Assembly (NCBI GenBank): GCA_964579675.1
Contig: CAZOIA010000170.1
Location: forward strand, 1 to 11,915
Direction of reading: 5' to 3'
DNA: 11,915 nucleotides
Source: CAZOIA01 sp964579675
Lineage (GTDB): Bacteria; Planctomycetota; Phycisphaerae; UBA1845; PWPN01
A program made the position numbers and the translations under genes. Shown here piece after piece: positions 1 to 6,866 of the stretch; the first letter of the stretch is position 1; the number at the start of each line of letters is the position of its first letter. The notes beneath the pieces were generated by a model that saw only the letters and a list, made by a program, of their open reading frames with translations, was not told the origin of the DNA and made no database searches.

Positions 1-9
1 AACACCTGG

Positions 10-35
10 GGGCGGCGCCTTCCAACAAGCCGCCC
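10..35. repeat. Short inverted repeat beyond the transposase fragment
   Basis: Positions 10-16 (GGGCGGC) and 29-35 (GCCGCCC) are a perfect 7-bp inverted repeat with a 12-base loop. It starts 7 bases beyond the stop of the minus-strand transposase fragment. No T run follows on either strand, so it is not a standard intrinsic terminator. Hairpins of this kind are expected near the ends of IS200-like and REP-associated tyrosine transposase loci, but a single short copy cannot prove that link. Confidence 0.35.
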
Positions 36-41
36 AAAGTG

Positions 42-245
42 TCATGCACCCGGATGCAACGGCCAGCCCTCGTACGTCTTGACAAACGCCCATCGTTGCA
101 TCGGCAAACCGAGGTGCGTCGGGTTGGCTTCGATGTAGCGAACCGTCCGCCGGACCTCGTCGGGATGGTCAAGGAACACCTTGCAACCAGGTCCACCCCA
201 GACGGGATGATCGTGGGTCCGCAGGGCGGCTTCGCGAAGCTGCAA
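42..245 (-). pseudogene. C-terminal remnant of a Y1 (IS200-like / REP-associated) tyrosine transposase
   Basis: The roughly 67-residue reading frame carries the C-terminal signature of the Y1_Tnp family as found in planctomycetes: HPVWGGPGCKVFLDHPDEVR, then RTVRYIEANP, then WAFVKTYEGWPLHPG at the end. These HUH enzymes normally have about 150-250 residues, with the His-hydrophobic-His metal site and catalytic Tyr further N-terminal. Neither is present. The frame stays open upstream into the end of the neighbouring isomerase gene, but the residues there (an Arg-rich stretch) do not resemble the family. The only start near the boundary is a TTG at 245. I therefore read it as a truncated remnant, inactive on its own. 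It lies 37 bases beyond the isomerase stop, on the same strand. Family assignment is from motif recognition; truncation is seen directly. Confidence 0.7.
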
Positions 246-282
246 GCGGCGGTGACGGCGGACCCGCGAGCGGCCCGAAGGG

Positions 283-1950
283 TCATGTCCAGCCCTTGCC
301 GCTCTTCTTCGTGCCGCAGATCGACACGTCCATCCCCAGAGCGGCGGCCATCGACGCTTTGGCCATCATTGCCTTGTCGGCGTCGGCAGCGCTGCGGGCG
401 TAGGCGACGTGGATGTGGTTGGCCTTATGGCGGGCCATGAACTGGTCGCGACTCACGCCGTAGGTCACGGCGTGCATGATCGGCCACTGGGGCGTGGTCG
501 CCTGCCAGCGGCGTTGGGTCTCGGCCTTCGGGAGCTTCACAACCCCGCCCCGGCCGAGGTCCATCTTCAGCCTGTCGTCCTCGATGAAGACCCGCGACCA
601 GACGATCTCGCCGGGCTTGGAGGCGCCCTTGAGCGTCCCGCCCCCGAGCCGGAAGTACATGGCCGGCTGGCGCTCGCTCGAAGCGCCCCTCCAGCCGCCG
701 GTCAAGTGAGCCGGCGGAACCGAGCCGCTGATCAGAAACACCCAGACGTAGTCGGACACCGTCCCCGATTGATCCCAGTCGCCCCAGCGCACGTCGTGCA
801 GCGTACTCTCCGGCGGCTGCCGCATGGCCTTGTGCACCCGGTAGGTCATCAGGGCATCGAGGCCGGCGCACTCGTCCACCTCGTTGAAGTGGGGCAGCGG
901 CTCACCCTTGTAGAGAATCCGTTTGCCGTCCCGGCTCTTGACCGGCGGACGGTCGCTGTTGTTAAGCGTGCCCTCGACCAGGTCGCTGGCCGGCAACATA
1001 TCCTTGAGACCCTGCTGATACTGGATACCGATGCAGTCGCAGCCGAAGTCGTCGGCGATCCGCACGGCCGCGATGTACATCTTGCATTGCAGGAGGATCT
1101 GTCGGTTGGTCAGGTGCTTCTCCTCATCGCGCCCGGTGACGAACGTCATACCCTTGTTCTCCATCCACCGGCGAACGGCGCGGGCTTCCCGGTCGCTTAC
1201 CTGGGTGGTCTCGTAACACAGGGCCGACTGGCTGAGCCGCTCCTTGTATACACCGGTGGGGTTGAGCAGATGATCTGGGATGATGGCATTGAACATACCC
1301 ATGCAGCCCTCATCGAAGATCCCCATGATGGCCTTCTCGCGTTGGAGCTGGGCGGCCAGGGCCTCGCCGAGTCTACGCTCCCTGGCGGGAACCTTTGCTT
1401 TCCTAAGGGGATTCACGTGAGCAGTCGGGTGTTGGACGCGGCCCGTTTCGAGCCACCTGGCGAGGCCTCGTTTGAAGCGGGCGTCAGTGAAATCCTCGCT
1501 CCAGAGCGTCGAGTAGACCACCCCCGCCTTGGTCAGCGACCCGTTCAGGTTGAGCATGCCGACCAGCCCCGGCCACTGACCCGACCAGTTCGCCACAGTC
1601 AAGATCGGGCCCCGGTGGGTGATGAGACCCGGCAGGACGTGGTGCGAGTACTGCCAGACCGCCTCGGCCACTATCAGCGGCGCGTCGGGATCGATCGCTC
1701 TGAAGACCTCCATGCCCTCGGCCTGCGAGCCGATGAAGCCGTGCCTTGCTGAGGACTTGTACGGATGGGCCCGAATCAACCGGTAGCCCCCCTCGGCAAC
1801 GGCTTCGGCCAGGGCCTTTTCCATCTCGCGCTGCGCCGGCCAGCACTCCCGGTTCGCCGCCAGACGCAGGTCACCGCTGGCGACCAGCAGGACTTGATGC
1901 TTCCTGACCTTCACCGGTTTCGACAGTCTCGGGAGTTTGTACGCACTCAT
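283..1950 (-). CDS. L-fucose/L-arabinose isomerase family protein
   Basis: This 555-residue protein resembles the cytoplasmic aldose-ketose isomerases of the FucI/AraA superfamily, often labelled 'fucose isomerase' in planctomycetes. The length is close to E. coli FucI (591). The N-terminal part (about residues 18-125) looks like the first Rossmann-type domain (QVLLVASGDLRL). The middle has GIFDEGCMGMFN (210-221) and DCIGIQYQQGLKD (305-317). HFNEVDECAG (354-363) and the C-terminal KANHIHVAYA (509-518) offer the acidic and His residues (E360, H512) that could be metal ligands, as Glu, Asp and a late His are in FucI. No signal peptide or membrane segment is visible. The ATG at 1950 has GAGGAA (complement of 1961-1966) 10 bases upstream, which fixes the start. 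The substrate is not certain: it may act on fucose, arabinose or a related sugar, or be a diverged member. It is transcribed divergently from hisF. Confidence 0.72.
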   Translation of the reverse strand: MSAYKLPRLSKPVKVRKHQVLLVASGDLRLAANRECWPAQREMEKALAEAVAEGGYRLIRAHPYKSSARHGFIGSQAEGMEVFRAIDPDAPLIVAEAVWQYSHHVLPGLITHRGPILTVANWSGQWPGLVGMLNLNGSLTKAGVVYSTLWSEDFTDARFKRGLARWLETGRVQHPTAHVNPLRKAKVPARERRLGEALAAQLQREKAIMGIFDEGCMGMFNAIIPDHLLNPTGVYKERLSQSALCYETTQVSDREARAVRRWMENKGMTFVTGRDEEKHLTNRQILLQCKMYIAAVRIADDFGCDCIGIQYQQGLKDMLPASDLVEGTLNNSDRPPVKSRDGKRILYKGEPLPHFNEVDECAGLDALMTYRVHKAMRQPPESTLHDVRWGDWDQSGTVSDYVWVFLISGSVPPAHLTGGWRGASSERQPAMYFRLGGGTLKGASKPGEIVWSRVFIEDDRLKMDLGRGGVVKLPKAETQRRWQATTPQWPIMHAVTYGVSRDQFMARHKANHIHVAYARSAADADKAMMAKASMAAALGMDVSICGTKKSGKGWT

Positions 1951-2039
1951 GATTATTCACTTCCTCATGTAGGCCATGCCCGGTGCCCGTGCCGGGTGTT
2001 CTTCCTTTCAATTATCTAGCGGCATGGGGGGGTCTCTGC

Positions 2040-2089
2040 AAGCCGGCGGCCGGTTGTCCTCCACCCCGGCCACGGAGAGTTGCCGGCTT
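2040..2089. repeat. Two-step inverted repeat in the divergent intergenic region
   Basis: AAGCCGGC (2040-2047) pairs perfectly with GCCGGCTT (2082-2089), and directly inside it GGCCGG (2048-2053) pairs with CCGGCC (2066-2071). This gives a 14-bp stem interrupted only by a 10-base bulge on the 3' side. It lies about 90 bases upstream of the isomerase start and 140 upstream of hisF. It has no T run, so a regulatory leader or operator is as likely as a terminator. I saw no convincing sigma70 promoter in 1951-2227. Confidence 0.4.
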
Positions 2090-2227
2090 TGACGCCCGGA
2101 CGGGATTCGGTTATCAAACGCCCTGCCCGCGCATCTCGTCAGGGTGCGCCCGGGGTGAACGCTTCATGCGAAAGCGCAGCCAGAGCGAGAGTTATATCAC
2201 TCCGCCGGCCAGCAGGAGAGTTAATTC

Positions 2228-2992
2228 ATGGACTATCGAAGGATTATTCCGTGCCTGGATGTCAAGGACGGGCGCCTGGTCAAGGGTGTCCATTTCGTGG
2301 ACATAAAAGACGTCGGCGACCCGGCGGAAAACGGCGCCGCCTACAGCGAGGCGGGCGCGGACGAACTGGTGTTCCTGGACATCACCGCCACGATTGAGAA
2401 GAGAAAAACCCTGATTGATGCGGTCAAGCGAACGGTCGAAAGGATCTCCGTTCCGTTGACCGTCGGCGGGGGGATCAGCAGCATCCAAGACATTCAGGAC
2501 CTGATCGACGTCGGGGTCGGCAAGGCATCCATCAACACCGCCGCGGTGCGGAGTCCGGATCTCGTCAACGAGGCGGCGACGGAGTTCGGCAGCGGAAGAA
2601 TCACCGTCGCCATCGACACCCGCACCTCATCCGAGGTTCCGTCCGGTTTCGAAGTCATGGTCAGCGGCGGGACAAAACCCACCGGAATCGACGCGGTCGA
2701 GTGGGCAAAGAAGGTCGAAGGTTTGGGCGCCGGCGCGATTCTCCCCACCAGTATGGACGCGGACGGAACCCAGGGCGGATACGACATCCCGATGACCCGG
2801 GCCATTGCCGACGCGGTCAGTGTGCCCGTGATCGCATCGGGCGGCGCGGGAACGCTCGAGCACCTCTACGAGGCAATCACCGAAGGCCGGGCCGATGCCG
2901 TTCTCGTCGCGTCCATCGCGCACTTTGGAACCTTCACCATTAAACAGATGAAGGAGTACCTGGCCGGGCGGGGGATCCCCGTGAGGCTGTAG
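2228..2992 (+). CDS. hisF: Imidazole glycerol phosphate synthase, cyclase subunit HisF
   Basis: HisF is the (beta/alpha)8-barrel cyclase that, with the glutaminase HisH, turns PRFAR plus ammonia into imidazole glycerol phosphate and AICAR in histidine synthesis. The 254 residues match the usual length. The catalytic pair is in place: D11 in IIPCLDVKDGRLVKG and D130 in ITVAIDTR. Other family blocks are GDPAENG (30-36), DELVFLDITAT (45-55), PLTVGGGI (76-83), DADGTQGGYD and VIASGGAGT. The loop before DADGT reads ILPTSMD, where many HisF proteins have ILLTSID. The ATG has a strong Shine-Dalgarno, AGGAGAG at 2214-2220, 7 bases upstream. No hisH, hisA or other his gene is in the window, so HisF must pair with a HisH encoded elsewhere. 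Confidence 0.96.
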   Translation: MDYRRIIPCLDVKDGRLVKGVHFVDIKDVGDPAENGAAYSEAGADELVFLDITATIEKRKTLIDAVKRTVERISVPLTVGGGISSIQDIQDLIDVGVGKASINTAAVRSPDLVNEAATEFGSGRITVAIDTRTSSEVPSGFEVMVSGGTKPTGIDAVEWAKKVEGLGAGAILPTSMDADGTQGGYDIPMTRAIADAVSVPVIASGGAGTLEHLYEAITEGRADAVLVASIAHFGTFTIKQMKEYLAGRGIPVRL

Positions 2993-3107
2993 AGGCTCGG
3001 CGAACACCCCCAGGTGATTGGCGACGCGGCGTTCGCACTTGCCGCTGGGGCGATTCAGGGCAGACAAGCAGCCGCCTCACGTAACTCCTGCCGACCCCCT
3101 GAACCCG

Positions 3108-3133
3108 CCGGAAAGCGGGCCCTTGCTTTCCGG
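3108..3133. repeat. 9-bp perfect hairpin between hisF and rpsG
   Basis: CCGGAAAGC (3108-3116) and GCTTTCCGG (3125-3133) form a perfect 9-bp stem with an 8-base loop, 116 bases after the hisF stop. It could end hisF transcription, but no T run follows. Its 3' arm contains the first bases of the putative rpsG -35 element at 3123-3128, so hairpin and promoter overlap. Confidence 0.5.
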
Positions 3134-3150
3134 AGAGAGGGCGGCATAAT
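3123..3150 (+). promoter_or_regulatory. Putative sigma70-type promoter for rpsG
   Basis: TTGCTT (3123-3128) and CATAAT (3145-3150) are separated by 16 bases, giving 4/6 and 5/6 matches to the sigma70 consensus. Transcription would start near 3157 and leave a leader of about 130 bases before rpsG. It is the best promoter-like match in the 294-base gap. The -35 lies in the 3' arm of the hairpin at 3108-3133. No transcript data are available here. Confidence 0.5.
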
Positions 3151-3155
3151 AGAAG

Positions 3156-3286
3156 GCTGCGTGTCCCGCAGCACCCCCTCCGGCACCGGTCCGGGGCGAG
3201 CGGGCTGGATACTCGGGGCTGTCGGCCCCTCATCGGGAGCGGCCGGGCGGGCTCCGTGACGAGAACTCGTGAGGTGGCAACTCCAC
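3156..3286 (+). promoter_or_regulatory. Structured 5' leader of rpsG
   Basis: Three short hairpins lie in the predicted leader: GCTGCG/CGCAGC (3156-3161 and 3167-3172, 5-base loop), GGGGC/GCCCC (3215-3219 and 3225-3229, 5-base loop), and ACGAG/CTCGT (3259-3263 and 3266-3270), which ends directly before the Shine-Dalgarno GAGGTGG (3271-3277). Ribosomal protein mRNAs often carry structured leaders bound by their own product, and S7 is an autoregulator in E. coli. That role here is inference. The stems are short and could be chance in such GC-rich sequence. Confidence 0.35.
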
Positions 3287-3763
3287 ATGGGCTACAAAAA
3301 ATGGACGTATTCGGCACAGCAGTTGCGCCCGGACCCCCGGTGCAACAGCAAGCTCATCAGCAAGTTCATCAATTGCCTGATGTATGACGGCAAGAAGAGC
3401 GTTGCGACAAGCCTCTTTTATGACGCGATGGACATCATTGCCAAGAAGGTCAAGGACGCCCCACCCCCCGAGGTTTTCGAGACCGCGGTTCAGCACGTCA
3501 AGCCCAACGTCGAGGTCCGCAGCCGCCGGGTCGGCGGGTCTAATTATCAGGTTCCCATCCCGGTCAGCCGGCGTCGCCAGCAATCGCTGGCCATTCGTTG
3601 GATTCTCGAGGCCGCCCGCGGTCGCCGGGGCCGGGCAACTTGCTACCGCCTGGCTCAGGAACTCATCGACGCCTACAAGGGCGAGGGCACGGCCATGACT
3701 ACTCGCGAGAACGTCCACCGCATGGCCGACGCCAACAAGGCCTTTTCACACTTCGCATGGTAA
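3287..3763 (+). CDS. rpsG: 30S ribosomal protein S7
   Basis: S7 is a primary 16S rRNA-binding protein that nucleates assembly of the 30S head and lies at the exit-tRNA site. The 158 residues match the family's usual 155-180. Landmarks are PDPRCNSKLISKFINCLMYD near the N-terminus, VKPNVEVRSRRVGGSNYQVP in the middle, SLAIRWILEAAR, and the C-terminal ENVHRMADANKAFSHFAW. The ATG at 3287 is preferred over an in-frame GTG at 3269 because GAGGTGG (3271-3277) sits 9 bases before it and because the family starts there. Normally rpsG lies in the str operon with rpsL and fusA; here it follows hisF and precedes an oxidase gene by only 28 bases. Neither rpsL nor fusA is in the window. Confidence 0.97.
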   Translation: MGYKKWTYSAQQLRPDPRCNSKLISKFINCLMYDGKKSVATSLFYDAMDIIAKKVKDAPPPEVFETAVQHVKPNVEVRSRRVGGSNYQVPIPVSRRRQQSLAIRWILEAARGRRGRATCYRLAQELIDAYKGEGTAMTTRENVHRMADANKAFSHFAW

Positions 3764-3791
3764 CAAGCCATCGGTTCATTTGGCGATTGCG

Positions 3792-6617
3792 ATGACGATT
3801 CAGCAGGAGAAGGTAGCCCGCTCAACGGACTGCGAGATCCGGTTTGACGATCTGACCCGGCAACTGTACGCAACGGACGCCTCGATTTACCAGATCAAGC
3901 CGGTGGGGGTGGCGTTTCCGCGCTCGGCAGCGGACGCTTCGAGCGTGATCCGGGCGGCAGCCGGCGCCGGCGTTTCCATCGTTCCCCGCGGGGCGGGCAC
4001 CGGGCTCGTCGGCGGTGCGGTCGGCGACGGGCTCGTCGTTGACTTCGCCCGCTACACCCGCCGGATCACCGGTTTCGATCGCGAACGCCGAACCGTCCGC
4101 GTCGGCGCGGGCGTCGTACTCGATCAGCTCAACGAGTACCTGAGACCTCACGGGTTCTGGTTCGGGCCCGACGTCGCCACCAGCTCCCGGGCCACGCTGG
4201 GCGGGATGATCGCCAGCAACTCATCCGGCGCCCACGTCCCGGTGTATGGGACCACCGACGATCACGTCCTGTCGCTCGAGATCGTGCTCGCCGATGGGAC
4301 GGTGGCGGTGATCGGCAAAGACACCGACGGCCTGCCCCAACACCGGGCGGCGGCCGAGAAGATCGTGGATCGCTGTGCTGACGCCATTGCCGAGCGCCTG
4401 CCCCCCGGCCTGCTCAAACGGTGGCCGGCCTACGGCCTCGACCGCTATCTCCGCAGCAACAAGGACCTGACCCGGCTCATCGGGGGCAGCGAAGGCACAC
4501 TGGCCGGGGTCACCTCGGCGATCCTGAACCTCGTCCCGCTGCCGGCGGCCAAGGGGCTGGGCGTGCTGTTCTTCGCCTCGGTGGCTGAGGCCATGGACGC
4601 TACCGTCGAGCTGCTCGACCTCAAGCCCGCCGCCATCGAGCACATCGATCGCCTGCTGTTCGACCAGACCAGGGGCCAGCTTGCCTTCAAGGCCGCACGA
4701 TCGCTCATGCAGCTCGACGAGAAGCCCTGCGAATCGATCCTGATTGTCGAGTTCTTCGAGAACATCGACGACAAGCTCGACGAGCTGTCCGGCAGGAACG
4801 TCGGACAGCGAAGACTGATCTGCAAGGAACCCGCCGAGCAGGAGCTGGTCCTGTCGGTTCGCAAGCACGGCCTGTCGCTGCTGACCGCCTGCAAGGGCCC
4901 GGCCAAGCCCACCCCCGGAATCGAGGATGTCTGCGTCGGGCCCCACAAGCTGCCCGAGTACGTCAAGGGGCTGCGCAGAATCTACGATTCCATGGGGATC
5001 GAGGCGTCGTACTATGGCCACGCGGCCTCCGGCGAACTCCACGTCCGTCCCAAGCTCGATCTGCACACCGAAGAGGACATCGCCAGGTACCGACAGATCG
5101 CCGAGGACGTCTCCGCCTTGTGCAAGGAGTTCAAAGCGTCACTGGCGGCTGAGCACGGGGTGGGGATTGCCCGTACCGAGTTCATGCAGGAGCACCTCGG
5201 GCCGGAGCTGATGGAGGCCACCCGCGAGATCAAAAGGGTTTTCGACCCCCGGAACGTCCTGAACCCGGGCAAGATCATCCCGGACGGGACCTTCAGGATC
5301 GACACGAACCTGCGGCAAGGCGCCGGCCACGTTATTGAGCTGCCTTTCGAGCCGGTCTTTGCCTTTTTCGAGCGTGACGAGTCGTTTGTAGGCAACCTCG
5401 AACAGTGCAACGGCTGCGGCGACTGCCGCAAGGATCCCCCGACGATGTGCCCGACCTATCTCGCCACCGGCGAAGAGATAATGGTGACCCGAGGCCGGGC
5501 GAATATGATCCGGGCCGCCCTCGAGCGTCGGGTGGGCGGCGACGGCGATCCGCTCTTGGCGCCCGAACTGGAGACCGCCCTGAGCAACTGCCTGTCCTGC
5601 AAGGCCTGCAAGACCGAGTGCCCGTCCAACGTGGACCTCGCCCTGCTCAAGGCCGAGCTTCTCCATGCCCGCCAGCAGCGGCATGGCGTGCCGCTGGTTG
5701 ATCGAATGATCTCCAACGCCGATCTGCTGGGCCGACTCAATACCGGGCTCCACGCCCCCATCGTCAACGCTCTCCTTCGCATGAGGCTGACCCGCTGGCT
5801 CATGGAGAAGACGCTTGGCTTCGCCGCCGACCGGACGATGCCACCCTACACCCGCCGGCGGTTCGATCGCTGGTTCGCCAAGCGCGTTAACGGGCGTAAG
5901 GCAACCCGCGGCAGGGTGCTGTTGTGGGACGATTGCTGGGTCCGCTACAACGAGCCGAACATCGGCCAGGCGGCGGTCAGGGTGCTTGAAGCGGCCGGTT
6001 TCGAGGTGGTCCTGCCCGAGGGGCGCAAATGTTGCGGCCGGCCCGCGGCCAGCCGCGGAGTGCTCAACCAGGTCAGGCGCCTCGCCAATCACAACGTCGA
6101 GTTCTTCCGCAGCCGCGGTGGCAACGAGCCCATCATCTTCCTCGAAGCGTCTTGCTACACCATGTTCGTCGATGAATACCGCCAGTTGAAGATCCCCGGC
6201 GCCGACGAACTCGCTGACCGCTGTTTCCTCTTCGAGCAGTTCATGTTCGAGTTGCTCGAGCGGGAGCCCGACGCGCTTCCGTTCAAGGGCGACTCGCTCA
6301 AGGTCGCCATCCATGGTCATTGTCATGCCAAGGCGTTGACCGACGCCAGCATCATGCCGCGGCTCGTAGAGCATCTCCCCGGCGCCTCGGCCGAGCTGCT
6401 CGATACCGGCTGCTGCGGAATGGCCGGCGCGTTCGGCATGCTCAAGACCAAGTACGAGCTGTCCAGGCAGGTGGCCCAGGACCTCCTGGACAAGATCGCC
6501 GCCCAGGATCCGGGTACGACACTGGTCGCATCCGGCACCAGTTGCCGCCATCAGATCCGGCACTTCACCGACGTCGAGCCGCTGCACATGGCCGAACTGT
6601 TGGCTCAGGCTCTCTAG
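3792..6617 (+). CDS. Fused FAD-binding / Fe-S / CCG-domain hydroxyacid dehydrogenase (GlcD-GlcF, YdiJ-like)
   Basis: This 941-residue protein joins a flavin oxidase and an iron-sulfur subunit in one chain, as in E. coli YdiJ (about 1,018 residues; a D-2-hydroxyglutarate dehydrogenase) and fused glycolate oxidase GlcD/GlcF proteins. In order it has a PCMH-type FAD domain (about 30-200; PRGAGTGLVGG near 65-75), an FAD-oxidase C-terminal domain (to about 510; YGHAASGELHVRP, AAEHGVGIAR, FDPRNVLNPGKI), a ferredoxin-like pair of Cys clusters (C539, C542, C545, C553; C600, C603, C606, C610) and two CCG domains (C747-C748 and C874-C875, with HCH at 843-845). It probably oxidises a 2-hydroxyacid and passes electrons to the quinone pool. 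The first cluster has seven residues before its last Cys instead of the usual three. The ATG at 3792 is chosen over the in-frame TTG at 3780; neither has a clear Shine-Dalgarno. The short gap suggests an operon with rpsG. The substrate cannot be told from sequence. Confidence 0.9.
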   Translation: MTIQQEKVARSTDCEIRFDDLTRQLYATDASIYQIKPVGVAFPRSAADASSVIRAAAGAGVSIVPRGAGTGLVGGAVGDGLVVDFARYTRRITGFDRERRTVRVGAGVVLDQLNEYLRPHGFWFGPDVATSSRATLGGMIASNSSGAHVPVYGTTDDHVLSLEIVLADGTVAVIGKDTDGLPQHRAAAEKIVDRCADAIAERLPPGLLKRWPAYGLDRYLRSNKDLTRLIGGSEGTLAGVTSAILNLVPLPAAKGLGVLFFASVAEAMDATVELLDLKPAAIEHIDRLLFDQTRGQLAFKAARSLMQLDEKPCESILIVEFFENIDDKLDELSGRNVGQRRLICKEPAEQELVLSVRKHGLSLLTACKGPAKPTPGIEDVCVGPHKLPEYVKGLRRIYDSMGIEASYYGHAASGELHVRPKLDLHTEEDIARYRQIAEDVSALCKEFKASLAAEHGVGIARTEFMQEHLGPELMEATREIKRVFDPRNVLNPGKIIPDGTFRIDTNLRQGAGHVIELPFEPVFAFFERDESFVGNLEQCNGCGDCRKDPPTMCPTYLATGEEIMVTRGRANMIRAALERRVGGDGDPLLAPELETALSNCLSCKACKTECPSNVDLALLKAELLHARQQRHGVPLVDRMISNADLLGRLNTGLHAPIVNALLRMRLTRWLMEKTLGFAADRTMPPYTRRRFDRWFAKRVNGRKATRGRVLLWDDCWVRYNEPNIGQAAVRVLEAAGFEVVLPEGRKCCGRPAASRGVLNQVRRLANHNVEFFRSRGGNEPIIFLEASCYTMFVDEYRQLKIPGADELADRCFLFEQFMFELLEREPDALPFKGDSLKVAIHGHCHAKALTDASIMPRLVEHLPGASAELLDTGCCGMAGAFGMLKTKYELSRQVAQDLLDKIAAQDPGTTLVASGTSCRHQIRHFTDVEPLHMAELLAQAL

Positions 6618-6645
6618 CCGGTCGCCGCTTCGCACGACCGCACGC

Positions 6646-6796
6646 CGGGTGGCACGAATCCGCCACGCACGTTTCTCCCGGTGCCGGCGCCGCCACGGGT
6701 CAACGGGATACGTCAGTCAGCCCGGGCATGGGCTGCCGCCGACCCGTGGATCGTCCGCTGAAGCTGCTTCACCACCGCGTTGACCCGTGCCACCCG
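6646..6796. repeat. Composite inverted-repeat element with alternative pairings
   Basis: In this gap between convergent genes the right arm 6778-6796 (19 bases) is matched by two left blocks: CGGGTGGCACG (6646-6656) pairs with 6786-6796, and CACGGGTCAACG (6694-6705) pairs with 6778-6789. The left blocks are separated by 37 bases, and CACG ends the first block and begins the second. A second, competing stem pairs CCACGGGTC (6693-6701) with GACCCGTGG (6741-6749) and encloses a CAGCCC/GGGCTG hairpin (6718-6723 and 6730-6735). All stems are perfect. It could be a terminator or 3' UTR structure, a degraded mobile palindrome, or a structured RNA. No protein-coding signal is seen in 6618-6866. Confidence 0.6.
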
Positions 6797-6853
6797 AGGT
6801 AACGCGAAACTCTTTTGCCGACAACGGCACTAGGGAATCAGCCCGGCGATTAA

Positions 6854-6866
6854 CCGCTGGGAGCGG
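6854..6866 (-). terminator. Small hairpin directly after the GH172-family gene
   Basis: CCGCT (6854-6858) and AGCGG (6862-6866) form a 5-bp stem with a 3-base loop touching the stop codon of the minus-strand gene. On that strand only TTAATCG follows, so the T tract is poor. It may help end transcription, but this is a weak call. Confidence 0.25.

Noticed and set aside
409..1752. Long open frame (447 codons) on the plus strand opposite the isomerase gene
   Set aside because: It is the complement of a well-supported gene in GC-rich sequence. Its product is rich in Arg, Pro, His and Val and shows no recognisable domain.
42..1950. A transposon or genomic island carrying the isomerase gene
   Set aside because: Only one short transposase remnant is present, with no matching inverted ends or target duplication around the isomerase gene, and base composition does not change visibly.
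2993..3259. Small open frames on both strands in the hisF-rpsG gap
   Set aside because: They overlap each other, lack ribosome-binding sites and show no recognisable motif. The gap is better explained by a hairpin, promoter and leader.
5139..6635. 498-codon minus-strand open frame opposite the oxidase gene
   Set aside because: The plus strand encodes recognisable Fe-S and CCG motifs throughout; the antisense frame has no family motif and is explained by third-position GC bias.
6320..6802. 160-codon plus-strand open frame running from the oxidase gene into the gap
   Set aside because: It is mostly an alternative frame of the oxidase gene, with an Arg/Gly/His-rich product and no start signal.
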